Shown here: positions 1 to 5,929 of the stretch, one piece after another
Numbering within the stretch: position 1 is the first letter of the stretch
Layout: every line of letters starts with the position of its first letter
NCBI GenBank assembly: GCA_016713135.1
Contig: JADJPR010000019.1
Span: 1 to 12,765, forward strand
From: Rhodanobacteraceae bacterium
GTDB taxonomy: Bacteria > Pseudomonadota > Gammaproteobacteria > Xanthomonadales > SZUA-5
Direction: 5' to 3'
DNA: 12,765 bases
Notes under the pieces: model-generated
Database searches by the model: none
Told to the model about the DNA's origin: nothing
What the model saw: only the letters and a program-made list of their open reading frames with translations
Position numbers and translations under genes: made by a program

Positions 1-636
1 GGCGCCCGGCACCAGCGAGATCTTCAGCTCCCGGCGTGCGCCGCCGAGACTGGCGCAGATCGCAGGTACGCCGCCGTACCGAGCTCGGCGGCGACTTCCA
101 TTGCCAGCCCGCGCATGCCGAGGCAATCGCTGCGGTTCGGGTCAGGCTGAGTTCGATGATGGCATCGGGAAGGCCGAGGTAAGCCGCAAAACCCGTGCCA
201 GTGGGCGCATCGCCCGGCAGTTCCAGCAGGCCGCAGTTGTCTGGCATCGGTGCCGAGCCTCCTTCGCCGAGCACAGCATGCCGGGCGACTCGACGCCGCG
301 CAGCTTGGCCGCCTTGATGTCCGGCAGCCCGCCCGGCAGCCTGGTGCCGACGGTCGCGCACCGGCGCCTTCAGGCCCACTCGCGCATTCGGCGCGCCGCA
401 GACAATCTGCAGCGGCGTACCCGCCTCGATGTTGACCGTGCACACGCGCAGGCGGTCGGTATTCGATGTTGCACGGCCCCTGACCGATCTCGCCGATGAC
501 CACGCCATCCAGCGACCTGCCCAGCGCCTCACCTGACTCCGACTTCCAGGCCGCACATCGTCAACCGATGCGTCAGCTCCGCGCGCGAGGCAGCAATATC
601 AACCAGTTGCCGCAACCAGTTCTCGGAAAACTTCAT
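1..636 (-). CDS. pheT: Phenylalanyl-tRNA synthetase beta subunit, N-terminal part (partial, frame-broken)
   Basis: Beta subunit of the alpha2-beta2 enzyme that charges tRNA-Phe in the cytoplasm. The protein opens with MKFSENWLRQLVD, a typical PheT start, with an AGAGAAG ribosome-binding site about 11 bases upstream. A tRNA-binding (EMAP/OB-like) domain follows, recognisable in the pieces VIGEIGQ, RLRVCTVNIEAGTPLQ and IVCGAPNARVGLKAP. Next come KAAKLRGVESPGMLCSAKE and the B3/B4 entry NRSDCLGMRGLAMEVAAELG. These pieces lie in different frames, so at least three indels are present (near 540, near 350 and in 150-270). The gene continues beyond the left edge; only about 210 of the usual roughly 790 residues are here. 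It is last in the visible operon and separated from pheS by an unusually long repeat-containing gap. Identity is certain; the frame breaks are most likely sequence errors. Confidence 0.95.
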
Positions 637-643
637 ATCTGTT

Positions 644-815
644 CAGTCTTCTCTGGGGCCCGGCGCTTCGATCGGGCTGAAAAGCGTTGGACGCAAAGGA
701 TTTAAAGTTGGAAAGAAAGGACGCAAGGACGCAGAGCTTGAGTTCGCATCGACTCGCGACCTCCTCTTTCGCTACTCTCTCCGCGTCCCTCCGTCCCGCG
801 TTGAAATGAGCTGGT
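644..815. repeat. pheS-pheT intergenic spacer with GGACGCA / TGCGTCC repeat words
   Basis: pheS and pheT usually lie a few bases apart, but here about 185 bases separate the last recognisable PheS residues from the pheT start. The spacer holds an imperfect inverted repeat: GGACGCAAGGACGCAGAG at 719-736 against CTCTCCGCGTCCCTCCGTCC at 776-795, plus another GGACGCAAAGGA at 689-700. It resembles the degenerate word-type intergenic repeats elsewhere in this window. In the mRNA the arms could fold into a long imperfect hairpin between the two cistrons. The pheS stop codon must lie at or just left of 824 but is obscured by an indel. Confidence 0.6.
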
Positions 816-820
816 CCTTG

Positions 821-1809
821 CATGAACTGCCCAAGGAACCGCAAATCGTTCCTCGTAGAAGTTGCGCAGATCGGTCACGCCGTAGCGCAGCATGGCGGAA
901 ACGCCTGACGCCGAGGCCAAAGGCGAAGCCGGTGTACTTCTCCGGGTCGATCCCGACGTTGCGCAGCACGTTCGGATGCACCATCCCGCAACCGAGCACT
1001 TCCAGCCAGCGCTCGCTGCCGTCGGGAAGTTCCCAGTTCATCAGTACGTCCACGGCTCATGCTGGTGAAGGCAAAGGCGACAAGTGGAATAACAGCTTCG
1101 GCTCTTCGCTCGAAGTAGGCGCACGAAGTTCAGCAACGCCCTGAGGTCGGCGAAGTTGATGTTCCACCGACGACCAGGCCCTCGACCTGGATGCCGAAAC
1201 ATCGCGAAAGTGGTCTGGTCCGAGTCGCTGCGATAGACCTTGCCCGGCATGATCACGCGGATCGGCGGCTGCTGCCGCTGCAAACAACGCGGATCTGCAC
1301 CGGCGAGGTGTGGGTGTGCAGCAGGCGCCCGTCGGGGAAATAGAAAGTGTCGTGCATCGTCCGCGCCGGATGGACCGGCGGGAAATTCAATGCCTCGAAG
1401 TTGTACCAGTCGCTCGATCTCCGGGCCGTCGGCCACGGTATAGCCCAGGCGCTCGAAGATGCTGACGATGCGGGTCAGCGCGCGGGTGATCGATGCAGGC
1501 CGCCCAGCCCGACCTGGCGACCCGGCAGGTTGATGCCGATGCGCTCGCGCTCCAGCTTGGCGCCAGCGCCACCCGGTCGAGCGTCGACTTGCGTTGGTTC
1601 AGCGCCGCCGACCGCATCGCGCGCACACGGTTCACTTCCGCGCCGCGCGTCTTGCGCTCTTCCGGCGACAGGCTGCCGAGCGTCTTCAGTAGCGCGGTCA
1701 CCGAGCCGGACTTGCCGAGCAGTTCCACCCGCAGCGCATCGAGCGCGGCGAGGTCGGCGGCGGATTCGATGCGCGCCTGCGCACCGGAAAGCAGTTGATC
1801 GAGACTCAT
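821..1809 (-). CDS. pheS: Phenylalanyl-tRNA synthetase alpha subunit (frame-broken)
   Basis: Catalytic alpha subunit of phenylalanyl-tRNA synthetase, a class II aaRS that attaches Phe to tRNA-Phe. The N-terminal coiled-coil region reads ALDALRVELLGKSGSVTALL and PEERKTRGAEVNRVRAMRSA. The catalytic core shows ADGPEIER, motif 2 as MPGKVYRSDSDQT, then INFADLRALLNFVR, and motif 3 as WLEVLGCGMVHPNVLRNVG with GFAFGLGV and MLRYGVTDLRNFYE. The end is the usual NDLRFL-x-QF, visible only after removing one G near 845. About 988 bases fits the family length of about 330 residues. At least four indels split it. The ATG at 1809 overlaps the stop of a small Phe-rich ORF (ATGA). The Shine-Dalgarno before this ATG is weak, which fits coupling to that upstream ORF. 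The exact stop codon is not resolvable. Confidence 0.97.
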
Positions 1810-1919
1810 GGGGATCCCGGAAACGCGAACGGGGAAAAGCGAGCTTCCCGTTCGTCGAACGCTTGCGCATGGATGGCAGACGCGCCGACGATCCGCGCGC
1901 CCGCTTTCAGCTCTCGCAT
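1806..1919 (-). promoter_or_regulatory. Candidate Phe-rich leader ORF and alternative hairpins upstream of pheS
   Basis: A 37-codon ORF starts two bases after the rplT stop (TGA-GC-ATG) and ends with a TGA that overlaps the pheS ATG. Four of its last 17 codons are Phe (TTC, TTT, TTC, TTT); the tail reads F-D-E-R-E-A-R-F-S-P-F-A-F-P-G-S-P. The RNA can form either CGTTC-GAC-GAACG (1849-1861) or GAACGGGAA pairing with TTCCCCGTTC (1827-1853), which exclude each other because both use GAACG. In E. coli, pheST is controlled by attenuation through the Phe-rich PheM leader at this same place between rplT and pheS. No strong Shine-Dalgarno and no clear T-run follow, so the mechanism, if any, could be translational coupling. 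Indels elsewhere in the window make the frame uncertain. Confidence 0.4.
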
Positions 1920-1921
1920 GC

Positions 1922-2282
1922 TCAGGCGGCGGCGAGCTTCAGCCATATCTGGTCTGCAACCGCCTTGAACGCGACCATGTCAGCACCGCCAGATCGGCCA
2001 GCACCTTGCGGTCGATCCTGATCCCGGCCTTCGACAGGCCGTTGATCAGACGGCTGTAGCCCGTGCCGCACAGACGGGCCCGCATTGACGCGGGACGATC
2101 CACAGCGAGCGGTACCTGCGCTTCTTCAGCTTGGTGACCACTGTAGGCGTACCGCAGCGCCTACGGCACCGCCTGCTGGAAGACGCGATAGACCCGTGGC
2201 GGGAGCCGTAGTAGCCCTTCGCGCGCGACAGCAGCTTTGCGTGGCGCACGCGCCGTTACACCACGCTTCACTTTCGTGCCAT
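1922..2282 (-). CDS. rplT: 50S ribosomal protein L20 (frame-broken)
   Basis: L20 binds 23S rRNA, is needed for early 50S assembly, and in many bacteria represses its own operon. The start reads MAR-(V)-KRGVTARARHAKLL followed by SRAKGYYG, preceded by a strong GGGAGGG ribosome-binding site. Later pieces in other frames are the VFQQAV/YAYS region and the diagnostic SRLINGLSKAGIRIDRKVL with LADLAV. The tail DMVAFKAVADQIWLKLAAA-stop becomes visible after correcting a base near 1980. The 361-base span matches the usual 119-residue protein plus about one extra base. At least three indels are present, including one in codons 3-4. It follows rpmI by 14 bases. Confidence 0.96.
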
Positions 2283-2296
2283 TTCGAAACCCTCCC

Positions 2297-2497
2297 TTAT
2301 GCGTACAGCAGCATGCGTGCCACGCGACCTGCGTCTTCCGCCCGAACCAGGTCCGAGCGCGCAGGCCACGCTTACGCTTGCGGACTTCTTGTCAGGATGT
2401 GTGTTCCTGAACGCGTGACCACATCTCTTGAACCTTAGCCGCCACCGGTCTTGCGGAAGCGCTTGGCCGCCGCCCGGTTGCTCTTCATCTTCGGCAT
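2297..2497 (-). CDS. rpmI: 50S ribosomal protein L35 (frame-broken)
   Basis: Small 50S subunit protein. The N-terminus MPKMKSNRAAAKRFRKTGGG is unmistakable L35. The reading frame then meets a TAA, but the remainder continues in shifted frames as CGHAFRNTHILT, KKSAKRKRGLRA and LVRAEDAGRVARMLLYA-stop, the normal L35 C-terminus. The 201-base span gives 66 residues against the usual 64-66. The ribosome-binding site is AAGGA in GTGAAGGAAAGACA just before the ATG. It lies between infC and rplT, the conserved order in gammaproteobacteria, and is preceded by a long structured spacer. The early stop is almost certainly a sequence error. Confidence 0.95.
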
Positions 2498-2694
2498 TGT
2501 CTTTCCTTCACCACTCGGTTGAGCCAGCGGTGACCAGTGTTGCCACCGGTACTTTCCCGATCCGTACCCGTTTGGCTGCGGGATTCCGGTTGCCCGGAGG
2601 TTGCCCCGGCCGTCAGGCCGGACGAGCAGCGGCTCCGCCTTACCCCGGCAGGCCGGTCGGCGACGACAGACTGTCAGCGGCGTAGAGCAGGCGA
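2498..2694 (-). promoter_or_regulatory. Structured infC-rpmI spacer, candidate ribosomal-protein leader
   Basis: This spacer of about 197 bases holds a run of compact hairpins on the transcribed strand: CCGG-loop-CCGG (2645-2656), CCGGCC-TGAC-GGCCGG (2606-2621), TCCGG-GCAA-CCGGA (2585-2598), GGTAC/GTACC (2548-2568) and CCGGTG-GCAA-CACTGG (2534-2549). Two are capped by the same GCAA (GNRA) tetraloop, and the GGTAC/GTACC and CCGGTG stems compete for two bases. In E. coli, L20 represses rpmI-rplT by binding RNA structures in the infC/rpmI region, so an L20-responsive leader is a reasonable guess. High GC content makes chance hairpins common. There is no T-run to suggest a terminator. Confidence 0.4.
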
Positions 2695-3226
2695 TCAGGC
2701 CCGCACCTGGCTTCTTCGCGAGACTCATCATGCTCATCACGCGTCCTTCGACGCGCGAGCGCCGTTCGACCACGCCGTCCTCACCCACTTCCGGCGATCC
2801 GCGAGAGCATCGCGTCGCCAAGGGTCGATGTGCGCCAGCTTCGCGTCCGCGGAAGCGCAGACTGATCTTGACCTTGTCGCCTTCTTCGAGGAAGCGGCGG
2901 ATCGTCCGCATCTTGACGTCGAAGTCGCCGTCGTCGGTACCCGGCCGGAACTTCATTTTGATTTCGACCTGCTTCTGCTTCTTCTTGGCCAGGTTGGCCT
3001 TTTTCTGCAGTTCGAACTTGTACTTGCCGAAATCCATGATGCGGCAAACCGGCGGATCGGCATTCGGCACGATCTCGACCAGGTCAAGCCCGGCGTCCTG
3101 CGCCAGCGTGCGCAAGGCCCGAAGCGGGACAGGATTCCAACCTGCTCGCCGTCAGGGGCCGATCACGCGAATCTGCGGGACACGGATTTCTTCATTCTTC
3201 CGGGTGGGGCGTTCCAGGACAGCTAT
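2695..3226 (-). CDS. infC: Translation initiation factor IF-3 (frame-broken, ATA start proposed)
   Basis: IF-3 binds the 30S subunit, checks the start codon and keeps subunits apart. The N-domain reads RPTRKNEEIRVPQIRVIGP, then LVEIVPNADPPVCRIMDFGK and YKFELQKKANLAKKKQKQVE. The C-domain is MKFRPGTDDGDFDVKMRTI, RRFLEEGDKVKISLRFRGRE, LGDAMLSRIA, EVGEDGVVERRSRVEGR and MMSLAKKPGA. Total length of about 177 residues is normal. At least three indels are present: an extra C at GPDGEQ, near 2810, and one G at the end that hides a TGA at 2695. No ATG, GTG or TTG lies in frame between the preceding thrS stop and the conserved start of the protein. The best placed codon is ATA at 3226, with AGGAG 8 bases upstream. 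Confidence 0.95.
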
Positions 3227-3239
3227 GGCGGCAACTCCT
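3224..3239 (-). promoter_or_regulatory. infC ribosome-binding site with ATA initiation codon
   Basis: AGGAG at 3235-3239 is followed by 8 bases and then ATA (3224-3226), which opens the reading frame ATA-GCT-GTC-CTG-GAA-CGC into the conserved RKNEEIR stretch. Back to the in-frame TGA at 3275-3277 there is no standard start codon. IF-3 genes in many bacteria start with AUU, AUC or AUA so that IF-3 represses its own translation. A base error at this codon would look the same. Confidence 0.6.
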
Positions 3240-3274
3240 GGGAAATCAAACCGATGGGGCCGGCATCGGCACCG

Positions 3275-5147
3275 TCAACGGGCGCTGTGCGTCACGTCTG
3301 CACGCAAGCGTCCGGCGAACTCCGCAACCGTCATGACACCGAGATCCTCACCAGTGCGCAGGCGGACGGACGCTTCGATTCCTTTCGCGCTCACCAGCGA
3401 CGAGCAGGTACGGGATCTTCTGCAACGTGTGCTCGCGGATTTTATAGCCGACCCTGGTTCCTCAAGTCCGCAATGACGCGGAAATGCTGATCTGACAGGC
3501 TTTTGGCCACGCCGGCGACATATTCGGCCTGTCCGTCGGTGATTCCCATCACCACCGCCTGCACCGGGACAACCAGGCGGGCAGCGCGCCCGCGTGGTTT
3601 CGATCAGGATGCCGATGAAGCGCTCCATCGACCCGACGATCGCGCGCAGCATCACCGGGTGACGGCGCTGGCTGTGCTCGTCGACGTATTCGGCGCCCAG
3701 GCGCCCCGGCATCATGAAATCCACCTGCATGGTGCCGAGCTGCCAGGTGCGCCCGATCGCATCCTTCAGGTGGTACTCGATCTTCGGCCCGTAGAACGCG
3801 CCCTCGCCTGGCAGTTCCTCCCAGGCCACGCCAGCGTTGCGCAACGCAGCGCGCAATGCATCCTCGGCCTTGTCCCAGGTGGCGTCGTCGCCCAGGCGCT
3901 TTCCGGCCGCAGCGCGATCTTGATCTGCGGCTCGCCAAAGCCGAAATCGGCATAGACCTTCAGCGCCTGTGCGTGGAAGGCCGAGACCTCGGATTCGACC
4001 TGGGCCTCGGTGCAGAAGATGTGGCCGTCGTCCTGGGTGAATCCGCGCACGCGCAGGATGCCGTGCAGCGCGCCCGAAGGCTCGTTGCGGTGGCAGGAGC
4101 CGAACTCGCCGTAGCGGATCGGCAAATCGCGGTAGCTGTGCAGGCCGTGGTTGAACACCGGATGTGGCCGGGGCAGTTCATCGGCTTCACCGCGTAGGTC
4201 CGTTTCTCGGACTCGGTGAAGAACATGTTGTCCTGGTAGTTGTCCCAGTGGCCGGAGCGCTTCCACAGGCTCACGTCCAGGATCTGCGGGCAGCGCACCT
4301 CCTGGTAGCCGGCGCTGCGGTAGACCCCGCGCATGTACTGTTCGATGGCTTGCCACAACGCCCAGCCCGAGGTGCCAGAAGACCAGGCCCGGCGCCTCTT
4401 CCTGCATGTGGAACAGGTCCAGCTGCTTGCCGATGCCGGTGATCGCGCTTCCTCGCTTCCTCCAGCTGGGTCAGGTAGGCGGCGAGATCCTTCTTGTTCA
4501 GCCAGGCCGTGCCGTAGATGCGCTGCAGCTGCTGGTTCTTCGAGTCGCCGCGCCAGTAGGCGCCGGCCACCTTCATCAGCTTGAAGGAACCCAGCTTGCC
4601 CGTGTTGGGCACGTGCGGGCCGCGGCAAAGGTCCACCCAGTCGCCCTGCCCGTACAGCGAGATCTCCTCGCCCGGCGGGATGATGTCGTCGATGATCTCG
4701 GCCTTGAACAGCTCGCCCTTGGCCTTGAAGAAGTCGATCGCGGCGTCCTTGGCCATCACGCTGCGCTGCACCGGCAGCGCCTCGGCCACGATCTTCGCCA
4801 TTTCGGCCTCGATGGCGGCGAGGTCTTCCGGCGTGAATGGGCGCTGGTAGGCAAAATCGTAATAGAAACCGTTGTCGACCACCGGCCCGATGGTGACCTG
4901 CGCTTCCGGGAACAGGCGCTGGGTGGCCTGCGCCAGCAGGTGCGCGGTCGAATGGCGCACGATTTCGAGCGCGTCGGGGTGCTTCTCGGTGACGATCCGA
5001 GCTTGCTTGGTCGACCAGCTTGCCGTCGATCTTGCCGGCCAAGGCCGCCTTGGCCAGGCCCGGGCCGATGCTGGCGGCGACATCGCCGATCGACAGCGCT
5101 TGTTCGAAGGAACGGATGGAACCGTCTGGGAGTTGGACATTCAACAT
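3275..5147 (-). CDS. thrS: Threonyl-tRNA synthetase (frame-broken)
   Basis: Class II synthetase charging tRNA-Thr, first gene of the operon. In order: TGS domain (MLNVQLPDGSIRSFEQAL, KIDGKLVD); editing domain with the HxxxH site in EIVRHSTAHLLAQATQRLFP and the Cys/His pair in WVDLCRGPHVPNTG; catalytic core with GHWDNYQDNMFF, the zinc cysteine in MNCPGHI, motif 2 in RYGEFGSCHRNEPSGALHG, and the zinc histidine in GFTQDDGHIFC; then WQLGTMQVDFMMPGRLGAEY and motif 3 in RAIVGSMERFIGILIE. The anticodon-binding domain contains ITDGQAEY and GEDLGVMTVAEF. A GGAGAG site lies just before the ATG at 5147. At least six indels are present. About ten residues are missing at the end of the TGS domain (around 5005), and the histidine expected just before RAIVGSMERF is absent, although it is a zinc ligand in E. 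coli ThrRS. Both are probably sequence errors. Confidence 0.97.
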
Positions 5148-5216
5148 GGGACTCTCCTGCCGCCGCGCGGACAGCGCCACACGGCTGGAACATGAATCGA
5201 AGGGCAAATCCGGGCA

Positions 5217-5240
5217 CAAAAAAAGGCGCCGAGCGCCTTT
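5217..5240 (-). terminator. Rho-independent terminator between tRNA-Val and thrS
   Basis: On the minus strand an 8-bp stem AAAGGCGC / GCGCCTTT with a TCG loop runs directly into a T tract (seven T in all). It is a textbook intrinsic terminator. It lies about 85 bases after the tRNA and 70 bases before the thrS start, so it either ends the tRNA transcript or acts as an attenuator for thrS. Confidence 0.9.
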
Positions 5241-5308
5241 GATTGCTGCATCGAGGACACTCAGGCCGCCAGTGGTTGATCGCCGTCTTAGTGCTCATGT
5301 GCCACCTC
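5241..5308 (-). promoter_or_regulatory. Possible thrS leader ORF in front of the terminator
   Basis: Between tRNA-Val and the terminator sits an ATG (5298) with a very good GAGG ribosome-binding site 6 bases upstream (5302-5308). The codons read M-S-T-K-T-A-I-N-H-W-R-P-E, with two Thr in the first five. Translation would run into the terminator hairpin, as in amino-acid attenuators. Against this, there are only two Thr codons and no stop is found before the terminator. A one-base indel would give a TGA right after R-P. It may simply be trailer sequence of the tRNA transcript. Confidence 0.3.
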
Positions 5309-5325
5309 GCTGCGTTTGCCGAACT

Positions 5326-5396
5326 TGGTGGGCGCAACAGGGATCGAACCTGACCCTACCATGTCAGGTAGTGCTCTACCGCTGAGCTATGCGCCC
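5326..5396 (-). tRNA. tRNA-Val (GAC anticodon), several bases short
   Basis: The acceptor stem GGGCGCA / TGCGCCC is a perfect 7 bp and is followed by A and an encoded CCA. The D arm GCTC-AGCGGTA-GAGC and the T-loop TTCGATC are standard. The anticodon stem CTACC/GGTAG encloses TGACAT, that is the GAC anticodon of tRNA-Val with one loop base missing (TTGACAT expected). The variable and T-stem region reads GGTCAGG where about three further bases are expected. At 71 bases including CCA it is 4-5 short of normal. A tRNA with a 6-base anticodon loop would not work, so these are probably read errors. The real gene is very likely intact. Confidence 0.9.
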
Positions 5397-5402
5397 AAGA
5401 GA

Positions 5403-5438
5403 GCCCGGAACTATAGCGAAGGGAATTGCGTTCGCCAA
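5403..5438 (-). promoter_or_regulatory. Sigma70 promoter of tRNA-Val
   Basis: On the minus strand TTGGCG (5433-5438) and TATAGT (5410-5415) are separated by exactly 17 bases, ending 13 bases before the tRNA 5' end. The stretch after the -10 is GC-rich (TCCGGGCTCTC), like the discriminators of stringently controlled stable-RNA promoters. It is the only convincing promoter upstream of the whole operon. Confidence 0.8.
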
Positions 5439-5469
5439 GGGGGCATGGCGCGAGTGTCGGATTGATTTC

Positions 5470-5505
5470 CTCGGTGGTCGGGGTTGGTCGGTGGTCGGTG
5501 GTCGC
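5470..5505. repeat. GGTCGGT-type degenerate tandem words
   Basis: The segment repeats TCGGTGG / GGTTGGTCGG units several times (for example CGGTGGTCGGTGGTCG near 5489-5504). A related inverse motif, CGACAACCGACAACCGAC, occurs about 320 bases later near 5804-5821, so the two may flank a repeat-laden block. Confidence 0.55.
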
Positions 5506-5520
5506 CAGCAAAGCCTGCAC

Positions 5521-5587
5521 ACCGCGGCCTTGCCCGCGACCTTTCCAACGGCCGCCGGAAGAGGTCGCGGCTGAAGCGGTTCCCACC
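5521..5587. repeat. Inverted pair of REP-like elements
   Basis: The left element (5521-5546) holds GCGGCCTTGCCCGCGACCTT. The right element (5561-5587) is its inverse type, AGGTCGCGGCTGAAGCGG followed by TTCCCACC. CGCGACCT (5535-5542) pairs perfectly with AGGTCGCG (5562-5569), extended by TTCC/GGAA with one bulge, around a 10-base loop. The reverse complement of the right element has the GGTGGGA-n-CGCTTCAGCCGCGACC form familiar from REP sequences of Xanthomonadaceae and relatives. Such pairs are usually spread by RAYT (TnpA-REP) transposases, which are not in this window. Confidence 0.7.
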
Positions 5588-5643
5588 ATCGAACAATCAG
5601 TATGACATTGATTTTGCTTGGAAACATCCGATGACAAGGGGCG

Positions 5644-5697
5644 CGAGGGCACGCAAAAGCGCTCCTATCGCACCAAACAGGCTCTTGCGTGCCCTCG
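5644..5697. repeat. 13-bp perfect inverted repeat
   Basis: CGAGGGCACGCAA (5644-5656) is perfectly inverted as TTGCGTGCCCTCG (5685-5697), with AGC/GCT extending the stem inside. The right arm continues into further GTGCCCTCGTGGCCTCGTGC words to about 5720. Nothing coding overlaps it. Confidence 0.75.
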
Positions 5698-5929
5698 TGC
5701 CCTCGTGGCCTCGTGCCCTCATGCCATCCAGTTCGATGCGCGAACAAGCGCAGCGCCAGGGACGGAACTCCCGCAGGTCCTCGGCACACCGGATCCAATG
5801 GCGACAACCGACAACCGACGGTCAGGTCCCCTGCACTTCTGAACCGGAAGCCTCATCCCCTCGCACAACCTCCCGCAACGGCGCAACACTGGTAACCCGC
5901 GCACCATCACGAATTGTGCACGGGTTTCC

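Larger units (their letters stand above)
5439..5929. other. Gene-free interval rich in intergenic repeats
   Basis: No convincing gene lies between the tRNA promoter and the FHA-phosphatase gene. Open frames here have no recognisable protein content and run through repeats. The stretch contains GGTCGGT-type words (about 5470-5505), a pair of inverted REP-like elements (5521-5587), a 13-bp perfect inverted repeat (5644-5697) with GTGCCCTC words after it, and CGACAACCGACAACCGAC (about 5804-5821). No clear promoter for the plus-strand gene at 5930 was found. Confidence 0.7.

Noticed and set aside
2435..3115. An apparent infC-rpmI fusion protein in one frame
   Set aside because: The IF-3 and L35 parts are joined only because one extra G hides the infC TGA at 2695; rpmI has its own ribosome-binding site and start.
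2537..3490. Long plus-strand open frames opposite infC and the end of thrS
   Set aside because: They are low-complexity Arg/Pro/Ser-rich shadows with no domain signal; IF-3 and ThrRS motifs account for the region.
1..5147. Pseudogenised duplicate of the translation operon
   Set aside because: Conserved residues are intact and a full ordered set with promoter, leader and tRNA is present; frame breaks alone, some in homopolymers, are better explained by read error. A second copy elsewhere in the genome would reopen this.
4406..5242. Long open frame on the plus strand opposite thrS (278 codons)
   Set aside because: It is the antisense shadow of thrS in high-GC codon usage; its translation has no recognisable domain and thrS motifs on the other strand are unmistakable.
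5148..5325. T-box riboswitch upstream of thrS
   Set aside because: No T-box sequence or specifier stem was seen, and this mechanism is not usual in gammaproteobacteria.
5439..5929. CRISPR array or insertion-sequence remnant
   Set aside because: The repeats are unequal, not evenly spaced and of several families; no spacers, transposase frame or terminal inverted repeats of an IS were seen.
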